DNA of 64,000 nt. Origin: Fen-549 sp050011315. Lineage in GTDB: Bacteria > Actinomycetota > Thermoleophilia > Gaiellales > Gaiellaceae. The position numbers and the translations under genes are program-made. The stretch covers positions 1 to 64,000 of the forward strand of contig JBEKJI010000004.1 of assembly GCA_050011315.1 (NCBI GenBank), read 5' to 3'. Under the pieces are notes generated by a model. That model was not told the DNA's origin, did not search any database, and saw only the letters and a program-made list of their open reading frames with translations. Shown here one piece after another: positions 9,345-18,787 of this stretch. Numbering within the stretch: the first letter of the stretch is position 1; the number at the start of each line of letters is the position of its first letter.

Positions 9345-11312
9345 CTACTTCGGGTAGCTCAGCCCGGCCCCATAGGCGAAGAGTGGCTTCACCCGCTTCC
9401 CGTCACTCAGACGCGCTCCCTTCACCATCGGTACGTCTCTGATCGATGCCGGCCAGCTCACCGGCAGCTTGCCGCGCGGTGACACCCGGCCGAAGAGGAC
9501 GTCCGCGACTCCGTGACCGGCCTCAGTGCCCGGGAGGTAGGCCATTAAGAGCGCGTCGGCCTTCTTTACGAGAGCGGTGATCATGAGCGGCCGTCCGGCC
9601 ACGAGCACCAGCACGACCGGCTTGCCGGTTGCCTCGGCCGCCTCGACTAGTCGTGCCTGGTTGGATGCAAGCGCCCCACGCGGATTGTCGCCGTACCACT
9701 CGGCGTAGGCCTTCTCGCCGATGACGATAACGATGGCGCGCGCCTTTTTTGCCTTGGCGCTTACATCTGCCCGGTTGCGCCAGTTTGCCGTGAGCACGTT
9801 GCGGGCTCCGACCGCCTCACGAATGCCCTGGAGGATGGTCACCGCCGGCGGCCGGGCGCCTGCCGAGAGTCCTTGCCAGCCGATCGTCCAGCCGCCCATC
9901 TGCCAGGAGACGTTGGTCGCCGCCGGACCGACCACCAGCACCGCGCCGCCGGACGTCTTCAACGGCAGCACGTGATTGCGGTTTTTCAGCAGCGTCAGCG
10001 ACGCGTCGACGACCTTGCGCGCGAGCTTGCGGTCGCTCGCAACGATTACACCCGCCGTCGCCTGAGAGGCGTCGACATACGGGTGCTCAAAAAGACCCAG
10101 CTCGAACTTGAGCGTGAGCACACGGCTCACCGCTTCATCCACGCGTGCCGTAGACACGGCTCCTTCGCCGACGAGCCCGATCAGCGCGCTCGTGAAAAAC
10201 GCCGGGTCGTAAGGGACCATCGAAACGTCGAGCCCGGCGTTCATCGCCAGACGAACGGCGTCCTTACGACTCCGCGCGAGCACCGAATTCTTACGAATGG
10301 CGGGCGCTCCGAGACACATGCAGGCGAGATTCTCGATGTCGCCCCAGTCCGAGAGCGCCACTCCCTTGAAGTGCATCTGCGTTCGCAGCAGGTTGGTGAG
10401 CAGCTGGTGAGAGGCGACGGCCGGCGTGCCGTTGAGCGAGGCATGTTGGTTCATGACCGAGGCCACGCCCGCGTTAACGGCGGCCTGGAAGGCCGGCTGG
10501 AACCACTTCTTGAGCGTCGACGCCGAAATGTGGGCCGGCGCTTCGTCGCGACCACCATCGGGCTGCGAATAGCCGATGAAAGACTTCACCGTCGCGGCAA
10601 CGAGAGGGCGCGCGGCATCGTCGCCCTGAAGTCCCCGCACGGCGGCCGCAACCAGCGCGGATGCAAGCTTGGGATCCTCGCCGTAGGTCTCGTAGTAGCG
10701 ACCCCAGCGCAGGTCGCGAGCGATATCGGCAACCGGTGTGAATACCCAGCGAATACCGGTTGCTTTCGCCCCCCGTGATGTCACCGCCGCCACCTGGCGA
10801 ACGAGCGTCGGATTGCGTGTCGCCGCCATCCCGATCTGATGGGGGAAGATCACCGCCCCGAGCACCGGCGAGAGCCCGTGAACGGCATCGGCGCCGTAGA
10901 GGATCGGGATCCCGAGCCGGGAGCGATCGAGCGCCGCCTTCTGGATTTTGTTGATCCCCTCTGCCCAGGCGAGAGAAGTGTTCTCAGTGCCGGGCAGCTC
11001 GCCGCCGCCGCTCAGGATCGAGCCGACGTTTTCCGTTGCGAAGACCTCGTTGTAATCGGCCTCGGTCTTCAGCTTCGTCACAGTAACCTGGGCGAGCTGA
11101 CCGACTTTCTCGGCCAGCGTCATGCGCCCGAGCAGATCGGCGACGCGAGCCGAAACCGGACGCGACGGATCCTGGTACGGGTGCACGCGAGTACGAGAGA
11201 AGCCGGGTTCTCCGGCCAAGATGAGAGTGCCGAGGAGAACGAGGGCGAGAAGGGAGAACTGACGGAGTCGCCGGCTTCGGCGCAAGAGTCTTGTGTGCGG
11301 GTGTCTGGTCAT
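9345..11312 (-). CDS. Secreted glycoside hydrolase family 3 protein (beta-glucosidase-like)
   Basis: Predicted exported exo-acting beta-glycosidase of about 655 residues. The N-terminus is Arg-rich (RRSRRLRQF) then hydrophobic, so a Sec or possibly Tat signal. The GH3 N-terminal barrel covers about 55-400, with the nucleophile motif GVALSDWGDIEN. The GH3 C-terminal domain covers about 425-650, with SLTLLKNRNHVLPL, VVGPAATN, GRPLMITAL and DVLFGRVSPRGKLPVSWP. Oddity: the usual substrate-binding Lys-His pair reads KSF (VKSFIGY), so His is replaced by Ser. The start is uncertain: GTG at 11324 or ATG at 11312, neither with a clear Shine-Dalgarno. It is not part of the conserved core block and looks like a local insertion. 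Confidence 0.88.
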   Translation of the reverse strand: MTRHPHTRLLRRSRRLRQFSLLALVLLGTLILAGEPGFSRTRVHPYQDPSRPVSARVADLLGRMTLAEKVGQLAQVTVTKLKTEADYNEVFATENVGSILSGGGELPGTENTSLAWAEGINKIQKAALDRSRLGIPILYGADAVHGLSPVLGAVIFPHQIGMAATRNPTLVRQVAAVTSRGAKATGIRWVFTPVADIARDLRWGRYYETYGEDPKLASALVAAAVRGLQGDDAARPLVAATVKSFIGYSQPDGGRDEAPAHISASTLKKWFQPAFQAAVNAGVASVMNQHASLNGTPAVASHQLLTNLLRTQMHFKGVALSDWGDIENLACMCLGAPAIRKNSVLARSRKDAVRLAMNAGLDVSMVPYDPAFFTSALIGLVGEGAVSTARVDEAVSRVLTLKFELGLFEHPYVDASQATAGVIVASDRKLARKVVDASLTLLKNRNHVLPLKTSGGAVLVVGPAATNVSWQMGGWTIGWQGLSAGARPPAVTILQGIREAVGARNVLTANWRNRADVSAKAKKARAIVIVIGEKAYAEWYGDNPRGALASNQARLVEAAEATGKPVVLVLVAGRPLMITALVKKADALLMAYLPGTEAGHGVADVLFGRVSPRGKLPVSWPASIRDVPMVKGARLSDGKRVKPLFAYGAGLSYPK

Positions 11313-11414
11313 GTCGAGGATCACAACACGCCGGAATAAAGATGCGATAAACCCTGTGCCGGTGACGGGCAGTCGTCGTCACGGGCACCCGATCAGGAGC
11401 AAACCGGTCGCGTT

Positions 11415-12785
11415 CTAGGGCGAGCGCCAGCTCTCGTCTAGGCAGGGGAGCACGATGGAAAGCAACGCCCCGCCGTCGCTCGGCCGCTCGACCGTCACCT
11501 GGCCACCATGCGACTCGGCCACCTGGCGCACAATCGCCAGCCCGAGCCCCGAGCCGGGAAGAGCGCGAGCAGACGGGGCTCGATAGAAGCGATCGAAGAC
11601 GAAGGGCAGATCCTCATCGTCGATCCCCCGGCCGTGATCGCGGACGCTCACGGTACCCCCTTCCACGACAACCTCGATCTCGGCGTCGGGCGGGCTCCAC
11701 TTACAGGCGTTGTCGAGCAGGTTGGCGACCGCCCGCTCGAGCCTACTCGGAACTCCGCGAACGAGACACGGCTCGAGATCGAGCGCGAACACGTTCCGGG
11801 GCGAAAGCTGGCGCGCGCGCTCAACCGCCTGCTCGACGAGCAGGTCGAGGCGAACCTCTTCCACCTCGAGGTTCGGCTCGACTCCGCGCGCTAGGTCGAC
11901 GATGTCGGTCACGAGCACCGCCAGCTCGTCGATCTGCTGGCCGACGTCGCGCAGGATCGCGTCCCGTTCCTCCTTCGGGAGGTCGGCTCGCCGCAGCACA
12001 TCGACGTTCGTCTTCACGGTCGTCAGTGGAGTCCTGAGCTCGTGCGAGGCGTCGGCAACGAGCTGGCGCTGGGAGCGAAGCGAGATGTCGAGCGCCTCGA
12101 GCATGGTGTTGAAGGCGCCGGCTAGCCGGGCCAGCTCGTCACGGCCGCGGGCCTCGATACGGCGCGAGAGGTCGCGTGTGTGGGCGACGTGCTCGCTGGC
12201 CTCGGTCAGGTGGCGCACCGGCCGTAGCGCCGTGCCGGCGATCGCCCAGCCGAGTACAGCCGCAAGCGCGATGCCGCCAAGGCTGACGACCGATAGTACG
12301 ACCGCCAACCGCTGCAGCGGTAACGTGACGTCGGAGAGAGGACGGGCAACCTGGAGAGCGCAGTTCGGCGGAACGTTTGTTGTGTAGACGCGAATACGTT
12401 TTCCCAGGACGGTTGTGTCGTGGAAGAAGGCATCGGCTTTGTCCGCGGCAACCAGCCTCTCCTGGCCGGTCACCGGAATGTGATCTCCTTCCGGCAAACC
12501 AACCGTCAGCAGCTCTATTTTGTTGCTCGTCATTATCTGGATCCTCTGGAAATAGCCACGGAGATTCGCCGCCGCCAACTCGGTGACGTTCATGTAGCAG
12601 CGAGGCTTTGGGAACCCACTCGTGTTCGGGAAAGCAACTGCCTGAGCGCTGCGATCTCGAAGCGTGCGGTTGAACTCTTTGTATAGCTGGACGTGCACCA
12701 GCACATAAACCGTCCCCGAGACGAGCGATATCGCCGCGGCCACGGCCAGCGCGGAGAGGACGATCAGACGCAGCCGAAAGCTCAT
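11415..12785 (-). CDS. Sensor histidine kinase, HAMP type
   Basis: Membrane sensor kinase (456 residues) paired with the upstream response regulator. TM1 is about 8-32, an extracytoplasmic sensor about 33-150, TM2 about 157-182, HAMP about 183-235. The dimerisation box is DASHELRTPLTT with the phospho-acceptor His. The HATPase has an N box (NLLDNACKW), G1 (DHGRGI), F box (PFVFDRFYR) and G2 (GSGLGLAIV). Architecture resembles MprB/BaeS-type envelope-stress kinases. It starts 13 bp after the regulator stop, so one operon. Signal unknown. Confidence 0.93.
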   Translation of the reverse strand: MSFRLRLIVLSALAVAAAISLVSGTVYVLVHVQLYKEFNRTLRDRSAQAVAFPNTSGFPKPRCYMNVTELAAANLRGYFQRIQIMTSNKIELLTVGLPEGDHIPVTGQERLVAADKADAFFHDTTVLGKRIRVYTTNVPPNCALQVARPLSDVTLPLQRLAVVLSVVSLGGIALAAVLGWAIAGTALRPVRHLTEASEHVAHTRDLSRRIEARGRDELARLAGAFNTMLEALDISLRSQRQLVADASHELRTPLTTVKTNVDVLRRADLPKEERDAILRDVGQQIDELAVLVTDIVDLARGVEPNLEVEEVRLDLLVEQAVERARQLSPRNVFALDLEPCLVRGVPSRLERAVANLLDNACKWSPPDAEIEVVVEGGTVSVRDHGRGIDDEDLPFVFDRFYRAPSARALPGSGLGLAIVRQVAESHGGQVTVERPSDGGALLSIVLPCLDESWRSP

Positions 12786-12798
12786 CGCGCGATCCGGC

Positions 12799-13476
<678 letters not shown>

Positions 13477-13646
13477 GGCACCTAGTCTGCCGCCTTTCCT
13501 GAGTACTCGCGAAATCTGCCGCTAGTAACAGTAGACGGTACGACCGCCGTCATCGAGCCTCTTGTCGAGGCTCTCGGCAGTTCTCGCGCGCAGAGCACGC
13601 TTCGATCACGAGCGGATCGCGCTTACGGCTCACGGGCTCGCGGTTG

Positions 13647-13856
13647 TTACAGATCTACAAGAGTAAACTTGAACTGCACATTGACACCGAGCAGAACCAG
13701 CCACCATAAAAGGACGGCGAATACCGACGACGCGACCCTCTTGAACGTGCCCAGATTGTTGAAGTAGTGGTGCTGCTGAGCAACGATCAAGCCCACGACG
13801 ATATAGACGATGACGGGGAAGACGATGACGAGGATGCTCGGGAGCCGTCGTCGCAT
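13647..13856 (-). CDS. Small two-TM membrane protein, distal duplicated copy
   Basis: 69 residues starting MRRRLPSILVIV with predicted membrane helices at about 7-27 and 42-62, separated by AQQHHYFNNLGT. Family not recognised. Its paralog at 14122-14304 is about 85% identical in DNA over the shared part, and both lie in a tandem duplication downstream of prs. I prefer the ATG at 13856 over the upstream start at 13904 because the paralog starts at the same MRRR. A -10-like TATACT ends six bases upstream, so the mRNA is probably leaderless. Confidence 0.6.
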   Translation of the reverse strand: MRRRLPSILVIVFPVIVYIVVGLIVAQQHHYFNNLGTFKRVASSVFAVLLWWLVLLGVNVQFKFTLVDL

Positions 13857-13862
13857 GGCTCG

Positions 13863-13891
13863 AGTATAATTTTGTAACTCCGAACCACCAA
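13863..13891 (-). promoter_or_regulatory. Predicted promoter, distal small membrane gene
   Basis: On the minus strand: TTGGTG, a 17-base spacer, TATACT, then six bases to the ATG. The same arrangement is kept in the second copy. Suggests a sigma-A type promoter giving a leaderless mRNA. Confidence 0.55.
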
Positions 13892-13966
13892 TTCGTCTCC
13901 GCAAGTTCGAGGTGCGCCCGACCTGCCCACTTCGATCCCGCCGGGGATTGCGAGATTGGCAGCAAG

Positions 13967-14091
13967 TTAGAAGAGCTGGTTCTCGCCCTCGAAGATGGCC
14001 GAGACCGAGCTGTCACTGAAGACGCTCAGAATCGTCTCGGCCAGCAGGCCGGAGACCGGTAACACCTCGAGCGACTCGGGCCGATCGAGCG
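13967..14091 (-). pseudogene. Duplicated 3' fragment of prs
   Basis: Encodes VLPVSGLLAETILSVF and the rest of the Prs C-terminus through ENQLF and the stop, identical at the protein level to intact prs except for one Lys-to-Glu change. The rest of the gene is missing and no start is present. It is a by-product of the tandem duplication. Confidence 0.85.
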
Positions 14092-14121
14092 ACGCGCTCG
14101 CGGCCCACGATCTCGAGGTTG

Positions 14122-14304
14122 CTACTTGATCTGCAGATTGATACCGAGCAGAACCAGCCACCACAAGAGGACGGCGAATACCGCCGATACGACCCTTTTG
14201 AGCGTGCCCAGATTGTTGAAGTAGTGGTGCTGCTGAGCAATGATCAGGCCCACGACGATATAGACGATGAAGAGGAAGCTCGGTATTAAAGGCCGGCGTC
14301 GCAT
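14122..14304 (-). CDS. Small two-TM membrane protein, prs-proximal copy
   Basis: 60 residues (MRRRPLIPSFLF...) with two hydrophobic helices around AQQHHYFNNLGT, ending LLGINLQIK. Paralog of the gene at 13647-13856, which has a longer C-terminus. Family unknown. Preserved reading frames and promoter in both copies argue that it is a real gene. It lies directly after prs in the same direction. Confidence 0.58.
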   Translation of the reverse strand: MRRRPLIPSFLFIVYIVVGLIIAQQHHYFNNLGTLKRVVSAVFAVLLWWLVLLGINLQIK

Positions 14305-14539
14305 GGCCCGAGTATAACCTCATAACTCCAAACAACCAATTCGTCTCCGCAATATCGAGGTGCGCCCGACCTGCCCGCTTCGATCCCGCCGGGGATTGCG
14401 AGACTGGTAGCGAGTTAGAAGAGCTGGTTCTCGCCCTCGAAGATGGCCGAGACCGAGCTGTCGCTGAAGACGCTCAGAATCGTCTCGGCCAGCAGGCCGG
14501 AGACCGGTAGCACCTTGAGCGACTCGGGCCGATCGAGCG
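14124..14539. repeat. Tandem duplication, prs-proximal unit
   Basis: Partner of 13668-14091, offset about 448 bp. It includes the genuine 3' end of prs (14415-14539), the intergenic region and the small membrane gene. Confidence 0.85.
14311..14339 (-). promoter_or_regulatory. Predicted promoter, proximal small membrane gene
   Basis: On the minus strand: TTGGTT, a 17-base spacer, TATACT, six bases to the ATG. Conserved with the distal copy although the surrounding bases differ. Confidence 0.55.
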
Positions 14540-15422
14540 GGTCGACCGGCACCGTGTCGGTGACGACGATCTCGGCGAAGTCTCCGCCGGTCAGCTTCTC
14601 GAGCGCGTCGCCCGAAAAGTGCCCGTGCGTGGCGAAGACGTGCACGGCGAGAGCTCCGGCTTCCTTCAGCGCTCCGGTCGCGGCCATCAGCGTGCCGCCG
14701 GTGACGATCATGTCGTCGCCCATGAGGGCGATCTTGCCCTTCACGTCGCCGATCACCTGGCTGATCGCAGCCTGGTCGTGCGCGGGCCGGGTCTTGTTCA
14801 TCACGGCCATCTCGCAGTCGAGCATCTGCCCGAATTTGCGCGCCATCTTGGCGCGGCCGGGATCCGGCGAGACCGAGACAACACTCTCGCCCGAGAGGCC
14901 CTTATCGCGGAAGTACTGGGCAAAGAGCGGTAGAGCGGTCATGTGGTCGACCGGGATGTCGAAAAAGCCCTGAATCTGCCCGGCGTGCAGGTCCATCGTC
15001 AGGACACGGTCGACGCCGGCGTCCTGGAGGAAATCGGCAACGAGCTTGGCGGAGATCGGCTCCCTGGGCGCCGACTTCTTCTCCTGGCGCGAGTACGGGA
15101 ACCACGGTATGACTGCGGTGATGCGCTTGGCCGAGGCGAGCTTGGCCGCCTGCGCCATCAGCAGCAGCTCCATCAGGTTGCGGTCGACCGGCGGGCAGCC
15201 CGTCTGCACCAGGAAGACGTCGCTGCCGCGAATCGATTCCAGGTAGTGGCAGTAGGTCTCGCCGTTGGCGAAGGTCTTCAACTCGACCGCGCCGAGCTCG
15301 ATGCCGAGCTTGTCGGCGATGTTCTGTGCCAGCGCCGGGTGCGAGCGGCCGGAAAAGAGCATCAACCGCTTCTGCGGGCCGCGCTCGATCCAATGCCGTT
15401 CGGGGTTCGGCTCGGTGGTCAT
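14415..15422 (-). CDS. prs: Ribose-phosphate pyrophosphokinase
   Basis: Makes PRPP from ribose 5-phosphate and ATP for nucleotide, histidine and tryptophan synthesis. About 335 residues. Seen: LMLFSGRSHPALAQ, IPWFPYSRQEKKSAPREPIS, the metal/ATP segment VLTMDLHAGQIQGFFDIP, VVSVSPDPGRAKMARKFG, and the PRPP loop LMGDDMIVTGGTL. I choose the ATG at 15422 (MTTEPNPERHW), preceded by GGAGG at good spacing on the minus strand, rather than the upstream start at 15479 that would overlap glmU spacing. Downstream of glmU, as in M. tuberculosis. Its last 41 codons are duplicated downstream. Confidence 0.96.
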   Translation of the reverse strand: MTTEPNPERHWIERGPQKRLMLFSGRSHPALAQNIADKLGIELGAVELKTFANGETYCHYLESIRGSDVFLVQTGCPPVDRNLMELLLMAQAAKLASAKRITAVIPWFPYSRQEKKSAPREPISAKLVADFLQDAGVDRVLTMDLHAGQIQGFFDIPVDHMTALPLFAQYFRDKGLSGESVVSVSPDPGRAKMARKFGQMLDCEMAVMNKTRPAHDQAAISQVIGDVKGKIALMGDDMIVTGGTLMAATGALKEAGALAVHVFATHGHFSGDALEKLTGGDFAEIVVTDTVPVDPLDRPESLKVLPVSGLLAETILSVFSDSSVSAIFEGENQLF

Positions 15423-15453
15423 GGACGCCTCCAACCCAGCTAGCTGGGACGCG

Positions 15454-16782
15454 TCAGTCGCCGTCTGGCCCACGAGCATAGCCCTCCTTGTTCAGCTGGC
15501 GAGCGCGGGCGATCGCGAGCGCGCCGGGCGGAACGTCGTCGGTGATCACCGATCCTGCCGCTATTACCGAATCGTCTCCTATCTCAACCGGAGGCACAAA
15601 CGAGTTGTGCACACCGGTGCGGACGTTACGTCCGATCTTCGTCTTCTGCTTGCCCCGTCCGAGCTCGGGGCGGTAGTTGGCCGTGATCGCCCCCGCCGCG
15701 ACGTTCGTACCCTCGCCGATCTCCGAGTCGCCGATGTAGGAGAGGTGCGGGACCTTCGCCCCGGCCCCCACCTGCGTGTTCTTGATCTCGACGAAGGTGC
15801 CCGCCTTGGCGCCCTTCTCGAGCACGGTGCCCGAGCGTAGGTAGCAGAACGGTCCCACCGTCACTCCCTCGCCGATCTCGGCGTCGATAGCGACGACCTG
15901 GGGCCCGACCTCGGCGCCGCTACGGACGCGTGTGCGCCCGCGCAGGACGCAGAAGGGATGGACGGTCGAATCGGGCTCGAGCTCGACGGTCGGCTCGATC
16001 CAGGTTGAGCCCGGGTCGACGATGGTGACCCCGGCGAGCATGTGCGCCTCGTTGACTCGATCGCGCAGGATGGCTGCGGCATTGGCCATCTCCAGCCTGG
16101 TATTGACGCCCTCGGTCTCGATCGGGTCGCCGGCGACATGGGCGCTGACGAGCTCGCCGTCAGCGACGAGGAAGCGGATCGCATCGGTGAGGTAGAGCTC
16201 ACCCTGGGCATTCGCGGGCTCGAGCCTTTCCAGCGCGGGCCACAGCTTCTCGGCCGCGAAGATATATATGGAAGAGTTGACCTCGCGCACGGCGAGCTCC
16301 TCGGGCGAAGCGTCGCCGGCCTCGACGATCGCGCTGACACGACCGTTCTTGTCGCGGAGCACGCGCCCGTAGCTGCGGACGTCCTCGGGGCAGAAGGAGA
16401 GCACCGTCGCAGCGGTCTCGTCTTGCCTGTGCGTATCGATCAGCTGTTTAAGCAGGGCGGAGGTGAGAAGAGGCGTGTCGCCCGAGAGAACGAGGATTTC
16501 GTCGGCTCGGCCCTCGAGCAGCTCCCGGGCAGAGCGAACGGCGTCGCCGGTCCCGAGCGGTCGCTCTTGAACAACCACGTCGAGCCCCGTAAAGAGATCG
16601 GCGGTGGGCGGGGAGGCGACGACCACGAGCGGGCCGAGCTCGAGCTCATGCGCAGCGGCCAGAACCCAGTCCACCATCCGCCGGCCGAGGATCGGATGCA
16701 GATGCTTCGGTAGCGCCGATTTCATCCGCGTTCCGAACCCGGCGGCCATGACGACCGCTCCTAGTCTGGGAGAACCAGTCAT
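15454..16782 (-). CDS. glmU: Bifunctional GlmU (glucosamine-1-phosphate acetyltransferase/N-acetylglucosamine-1-phosphate uridyltransferase)
   Basis: Makes UDP-GlcNAc for peptidoglycan. The N-terminal uridyltransferase (about 1-225) starts GAVVMAAGFGTRMKSALPKH, the GxGTRM nucleotide-binding loop. The C-terminal left-handed beta-helix acetyltransferase (about 245-440) has hexapeptide repeats, GTFVEIKNTQVG, HLSYIGDSEIG and GAITANY. 442 residues, slightly short at the C-terminus. Likely one operon with prs. The 248 bases upstream, to the GGDEF gene, hold no recognisable gene. Confidence 0.96.
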   Translation of the reverse strand: MTGSPRLGAVVMAAGFGTRMKSALPKHLHPILGRRMVDWVLAAAHELELGPLVVVASPPTADLFTGLDVVVQERPLGTGDAVRSARELLEGRADEILVLSGDTPLLTSALLKQLIDTHRQDETAATVLSFCPEDVRSYGRVLRDKNGRVSAIVEAGDASPEELAVREVNSSIYIFAAEKLWPALERLEPANAQGELYLTDAIRFLVADGELVSAHVAGDPIETEGVNTRLEMANAAAILRDRVNEAHMLAGVTIVDPGSTWIEPTVELEPDSTVHPFCVLRGRTRVRSGAEVGPQVVAIDAEIGEGVTVGPFCYLRSGTVLEKGAKAGTFVEIKNTQVGAGAKVPHLSYIGDSEIGEGTNVAAGAITANYRPELGRGKQKTKIGRNVRTGVHNSFVPPVEIGDDSVIAAGSVITDDVPPGALAIARARQLNKEGYARGPDGD

Positions 16783-17030
16783 CTTCGACCCGCCCGGCGC
16801 ACGCGCTTATTCTGCCTTGTCTGCCGCAAGTCCGCCCGCTTCGTAGGCGCGACAGCTCGCAGCGACCGCCTCGCCACGCGTTTCCGGGCCATTTCGACTC
16901 GGAGAGACGAGTCTGTTTCGGACAGCTTGGAGAACCCTCGGCACGAACGCCAGCGGGGAAACATTCACCTGTCTGTGCCGATTCGGTGGCGAGACAGAGA
17001 TACCGCCGAAACGCCTTTTACAGCGCTTCG

Positions 17031-17969
17031 CTAGAGAGTGACGCAGTTGCGACCAGTGGCCTTGCTCCGGTACATGCGCTCGTCAGCACGCTGGACCAGC
17101 GTCTCGACGGTGTCTTCGGCTTTGGCGGTCACCGCGCCGATCGAGACGGTCACGTCGATCTCGACCTGCTCGGTACGAAGCCCGGACTGCTCCACGAGCG
17201 AGCGAGCACGCTCGGCCACCACTGCGAGGCCCTCCTCTTCGGTGCCCGTGACGATCACCACGAACTCATCCCCACCCCAGCGCCCGACGAAGTCGTGCGT
17301 ACGGGCGAAACCCTGGAGCGTGAGGGCGATCGTGCATAGAACCTGGTCGCCGAGCGCGTGACCGTGCCGATCGTTGATCGCCTTTAAGTCGTCTACGTCG
17401 ATGAAGAGCAGCGCGAAAGGCCAGCCGTAGCGCTTCGACTCGGCCAGCCGCTCGGCCAGGACGATCTCCGCGAAGCGGCGATTCCCCACACCGGTGAGCG
17501 AGTCGAGGAGGGCCATCTCCTCGAGATCCCTGGCCCTGGCGATCGCCTCGACGCGGGCCGTGTCGTCGCGGAAGGTCTCCACGGCGCCGACGATCTCTCC
17601 GCTCTCGTCCTTGATCGGCGCGGCCCGAGTGGTAACCGGGACTCGGTGGCCGTCACGGTGACGCAGATACGCGTCCATGTTCCGTTCCTTACCGTCCGCG
17701 ATCGTCGCCGCGAGCGGGCAGCCGTCCAGGCATAGCGGCTTCCCTTCCCGGTCGGTGTGGCTGAGGATGTTGTCGAAGCAGTGGCGCCCGATCACCTGCT
17801 CGCGCGGGAAACCGCTGATCGCCTCGGAGCCCTTGCTCCAGTAGGTGATCTTTCGCTCCGTGTCGACGAAGTAGACACCGTCCCAGATGCTGTCGAGAAG
17901 CCGAACGAAAAAGCCTTCGTCCCCGTTACCCGGGTGTTCCTCAGCCTTCCTCGATGACGACGCTCCCAC
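17031..17969 (-). CDS. PAS-GGDEF diguanylate cyclase
   Basis: Predicted soluble cyclic-di-GMP synthase of 312 residues. The PAS domain covers about 22-140 (DSIWDGVYFVDTERKITYW), with a Cys-rich insertion (GKPLCLDGCPLA) typical of PAS domains in GGDEF sensors. The GGDEF domain covers about 150-312 (DSLTGVGNRRF, IDVDDLKAINDRHGHALGDQ) with an intact GRWGGDEF active site. An RxxD product-inhibition site (RTHD) lies five residues before GGDEF, so feedback inhibition is expected. GTG start. Inserted between glmU and tRNA-Gln and not part of the conserved block. Confidence 0.92.
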   Translation of the reverse strand: MGASSSRKAEEHPGNGDEGFFVRLLDSIWDGVYFVDTERKITYWSKGSEAISGFPREQVIGRHCFDNILSHTDREGKPLCLDGCPLAATIADGKERNMDAYLRHRDGHRVPVTTRAAPIKDESGEIVGAVETFRDDTARVEAIARARDLEEMALLDSLTGVGNRRFAEIVLAERLAESKRYGWPFALLFIDVDDLKAINDRHGHALGDQVLCTIALTLQGFARTHDFVGRWGGDEFVVIVTGTEEEGLAVVAERARSLVEQSGLRTEQVEIDVTVSIGAVTAKAEDTVETLVQRADERMYRSKATGRNCVTL

Positions 17970-18235
17970 GACGGATCCCTCTCTATCCGACGACCAGAGC
18001 CGTTAGAAACAGAAGATACACGCGTGCGAGCGTATAGCAGTACGCTGCCGGGGATCACTCCCGAAGGGAGTAGATACCCGGCGAACCGCCGCGACCGTCC
18101 TGTGCGGGCGCGGCTCGCCAATCGATGTCCCCAACACGAAGCGGACACTGCCCGTGCCACGGTTAGCCCGCTCCGCTTCTAGGACGCCGCGAGTCAAACG
18201 CGACGAAGTCGCATTGGCTCGCTCGCTTCTTCCCT

Positions 18236-18263
18236 CGGGCGGGAATCGTCAGATTTCCGCCCG
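18236..18263 (-). terminator. Hairpin just after tRNA-Gln
   Basis: CGGGCGGAAATC can pair with GATTCCCGCCCG on the minus strand, five bases past the tRNA 3' end. There is no U tract, so it may be a processing or stability hairpin rather than a terminator. The rest of 17970-18235 shows only a small ACTCCC/GGGAGT hairpin and no gene. Confidence 0.4.
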
Positions 18264-18267
18264 TTAT

Positions 18268-18338
18268 CTGGGGCGCCAGGATTCGAACCTGGGATCACGG
18301 GACCAAAACCCGTTGCCTTACCACTTGGCTACGCCCCA
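18268..18338 (-). tRNA. tRNA-Gln (anticodon TTG)
   Basis: 71 nt reading 5' TGGGGCG...CGCCCCAG 3' on the minus strand. The 7-bp acceptor stem pairs exactly. D arm AGCCAAGTGGTAAGGC, anticodon stem ACGGG/CCCGT around TTTTGGT (anticodon TTG, reading CAA/CAG), and T arm CCAGGTTCGAATCCTGG are all visible. CCA is not encoded. A glutamine tRNA at this position between ispE and glmU is conserved in Actinobacteria. Confidence 0.95.
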
Positions 18339-18409
18339 CCGATACGTTGCTCGAAGAGTATCGCCCGCGGACGGGCGTGATGATCTCGCCCGTTCCTGTT
18401 GCGGCGGCG

Positions 18410-18778
18410 CTAGCGCCGCTCGATCAGCAGCGCGCCGAGCGCCGCCAGCGCGAGCACGACGAGGGCGACGATGACGAGCACGATCGCCACCAACGTCAGG
18501 ACGAACACGAGCACGCCGACTGCTTGCGAGGCCGCAACTATCCAGGCCAGCTCGCGCGCCGAGCCGCTCAGCTCGTGCCGCCCGAGCAGATAGAGCACGA
18601 GCACTCCGGCCGCGATCACGACGGCGAGCCAGAGAGCGATCGCGTTGAAGGCGACGAGAAGCGCCTCGACTATCACGATGATGAGCGCGATCCTGAAGCG
18701 GTTCGCGTGCAGGAACCGACTGGACTTCGAGCTTCCGTGCTCGATCGCCGACTGCTCTCCGTACCAGTTGCTCGCCAC
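18410..18778 (-). CDS. Small membrane protein, three to four helices
   Basis: 122 residues. The N-terminus is polar (MASNWYGEQSAIEHGSSKSS). Hydrophobic segments lie at about 29-50, 50-68, 79-98 and 98-118, and the end is LIERR. No family recognised. It begins 9 bp after the ispE stop in the same direction, so it is probably the last gene of the metG-tatD-rsmA-ispE run. Confidence 0.65.
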   Translation of the reverse strand: MASNWYGEQSAIEHGSSKSSRFLHANRFRIALIIVIVEALLVAFNAIALWLAVVIAAGVLVLYLLGRHELSGSARELAWIVAASQAVGVLVFVLTLVAIVLVIVALVVLALAALGALLIERR

Positions 18779-18787
18779 GACGAAACG

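Larger units (their letters stand above)
13668..14091. repeat. Tandem duplication, distal unit
   Basis: About 424 bp matching 14124-14539. It contains a small membrane gene, its promoter and a copy of the last 41 codons of prs. The prs part is about 97% identical to the source copy, the membrane-gene part clearly less (roughly 85%). The breakpoint on the prs side follows GATCGAGCG in both copies. Confidence 0.85.

Noticed and set aside
17970..18235. Riboswitch upstream of the PAS-GGDEF gene
   Set aside because: Only a simple ACTCCC/GGGAGT hairpin; no recognised aptamer motif.
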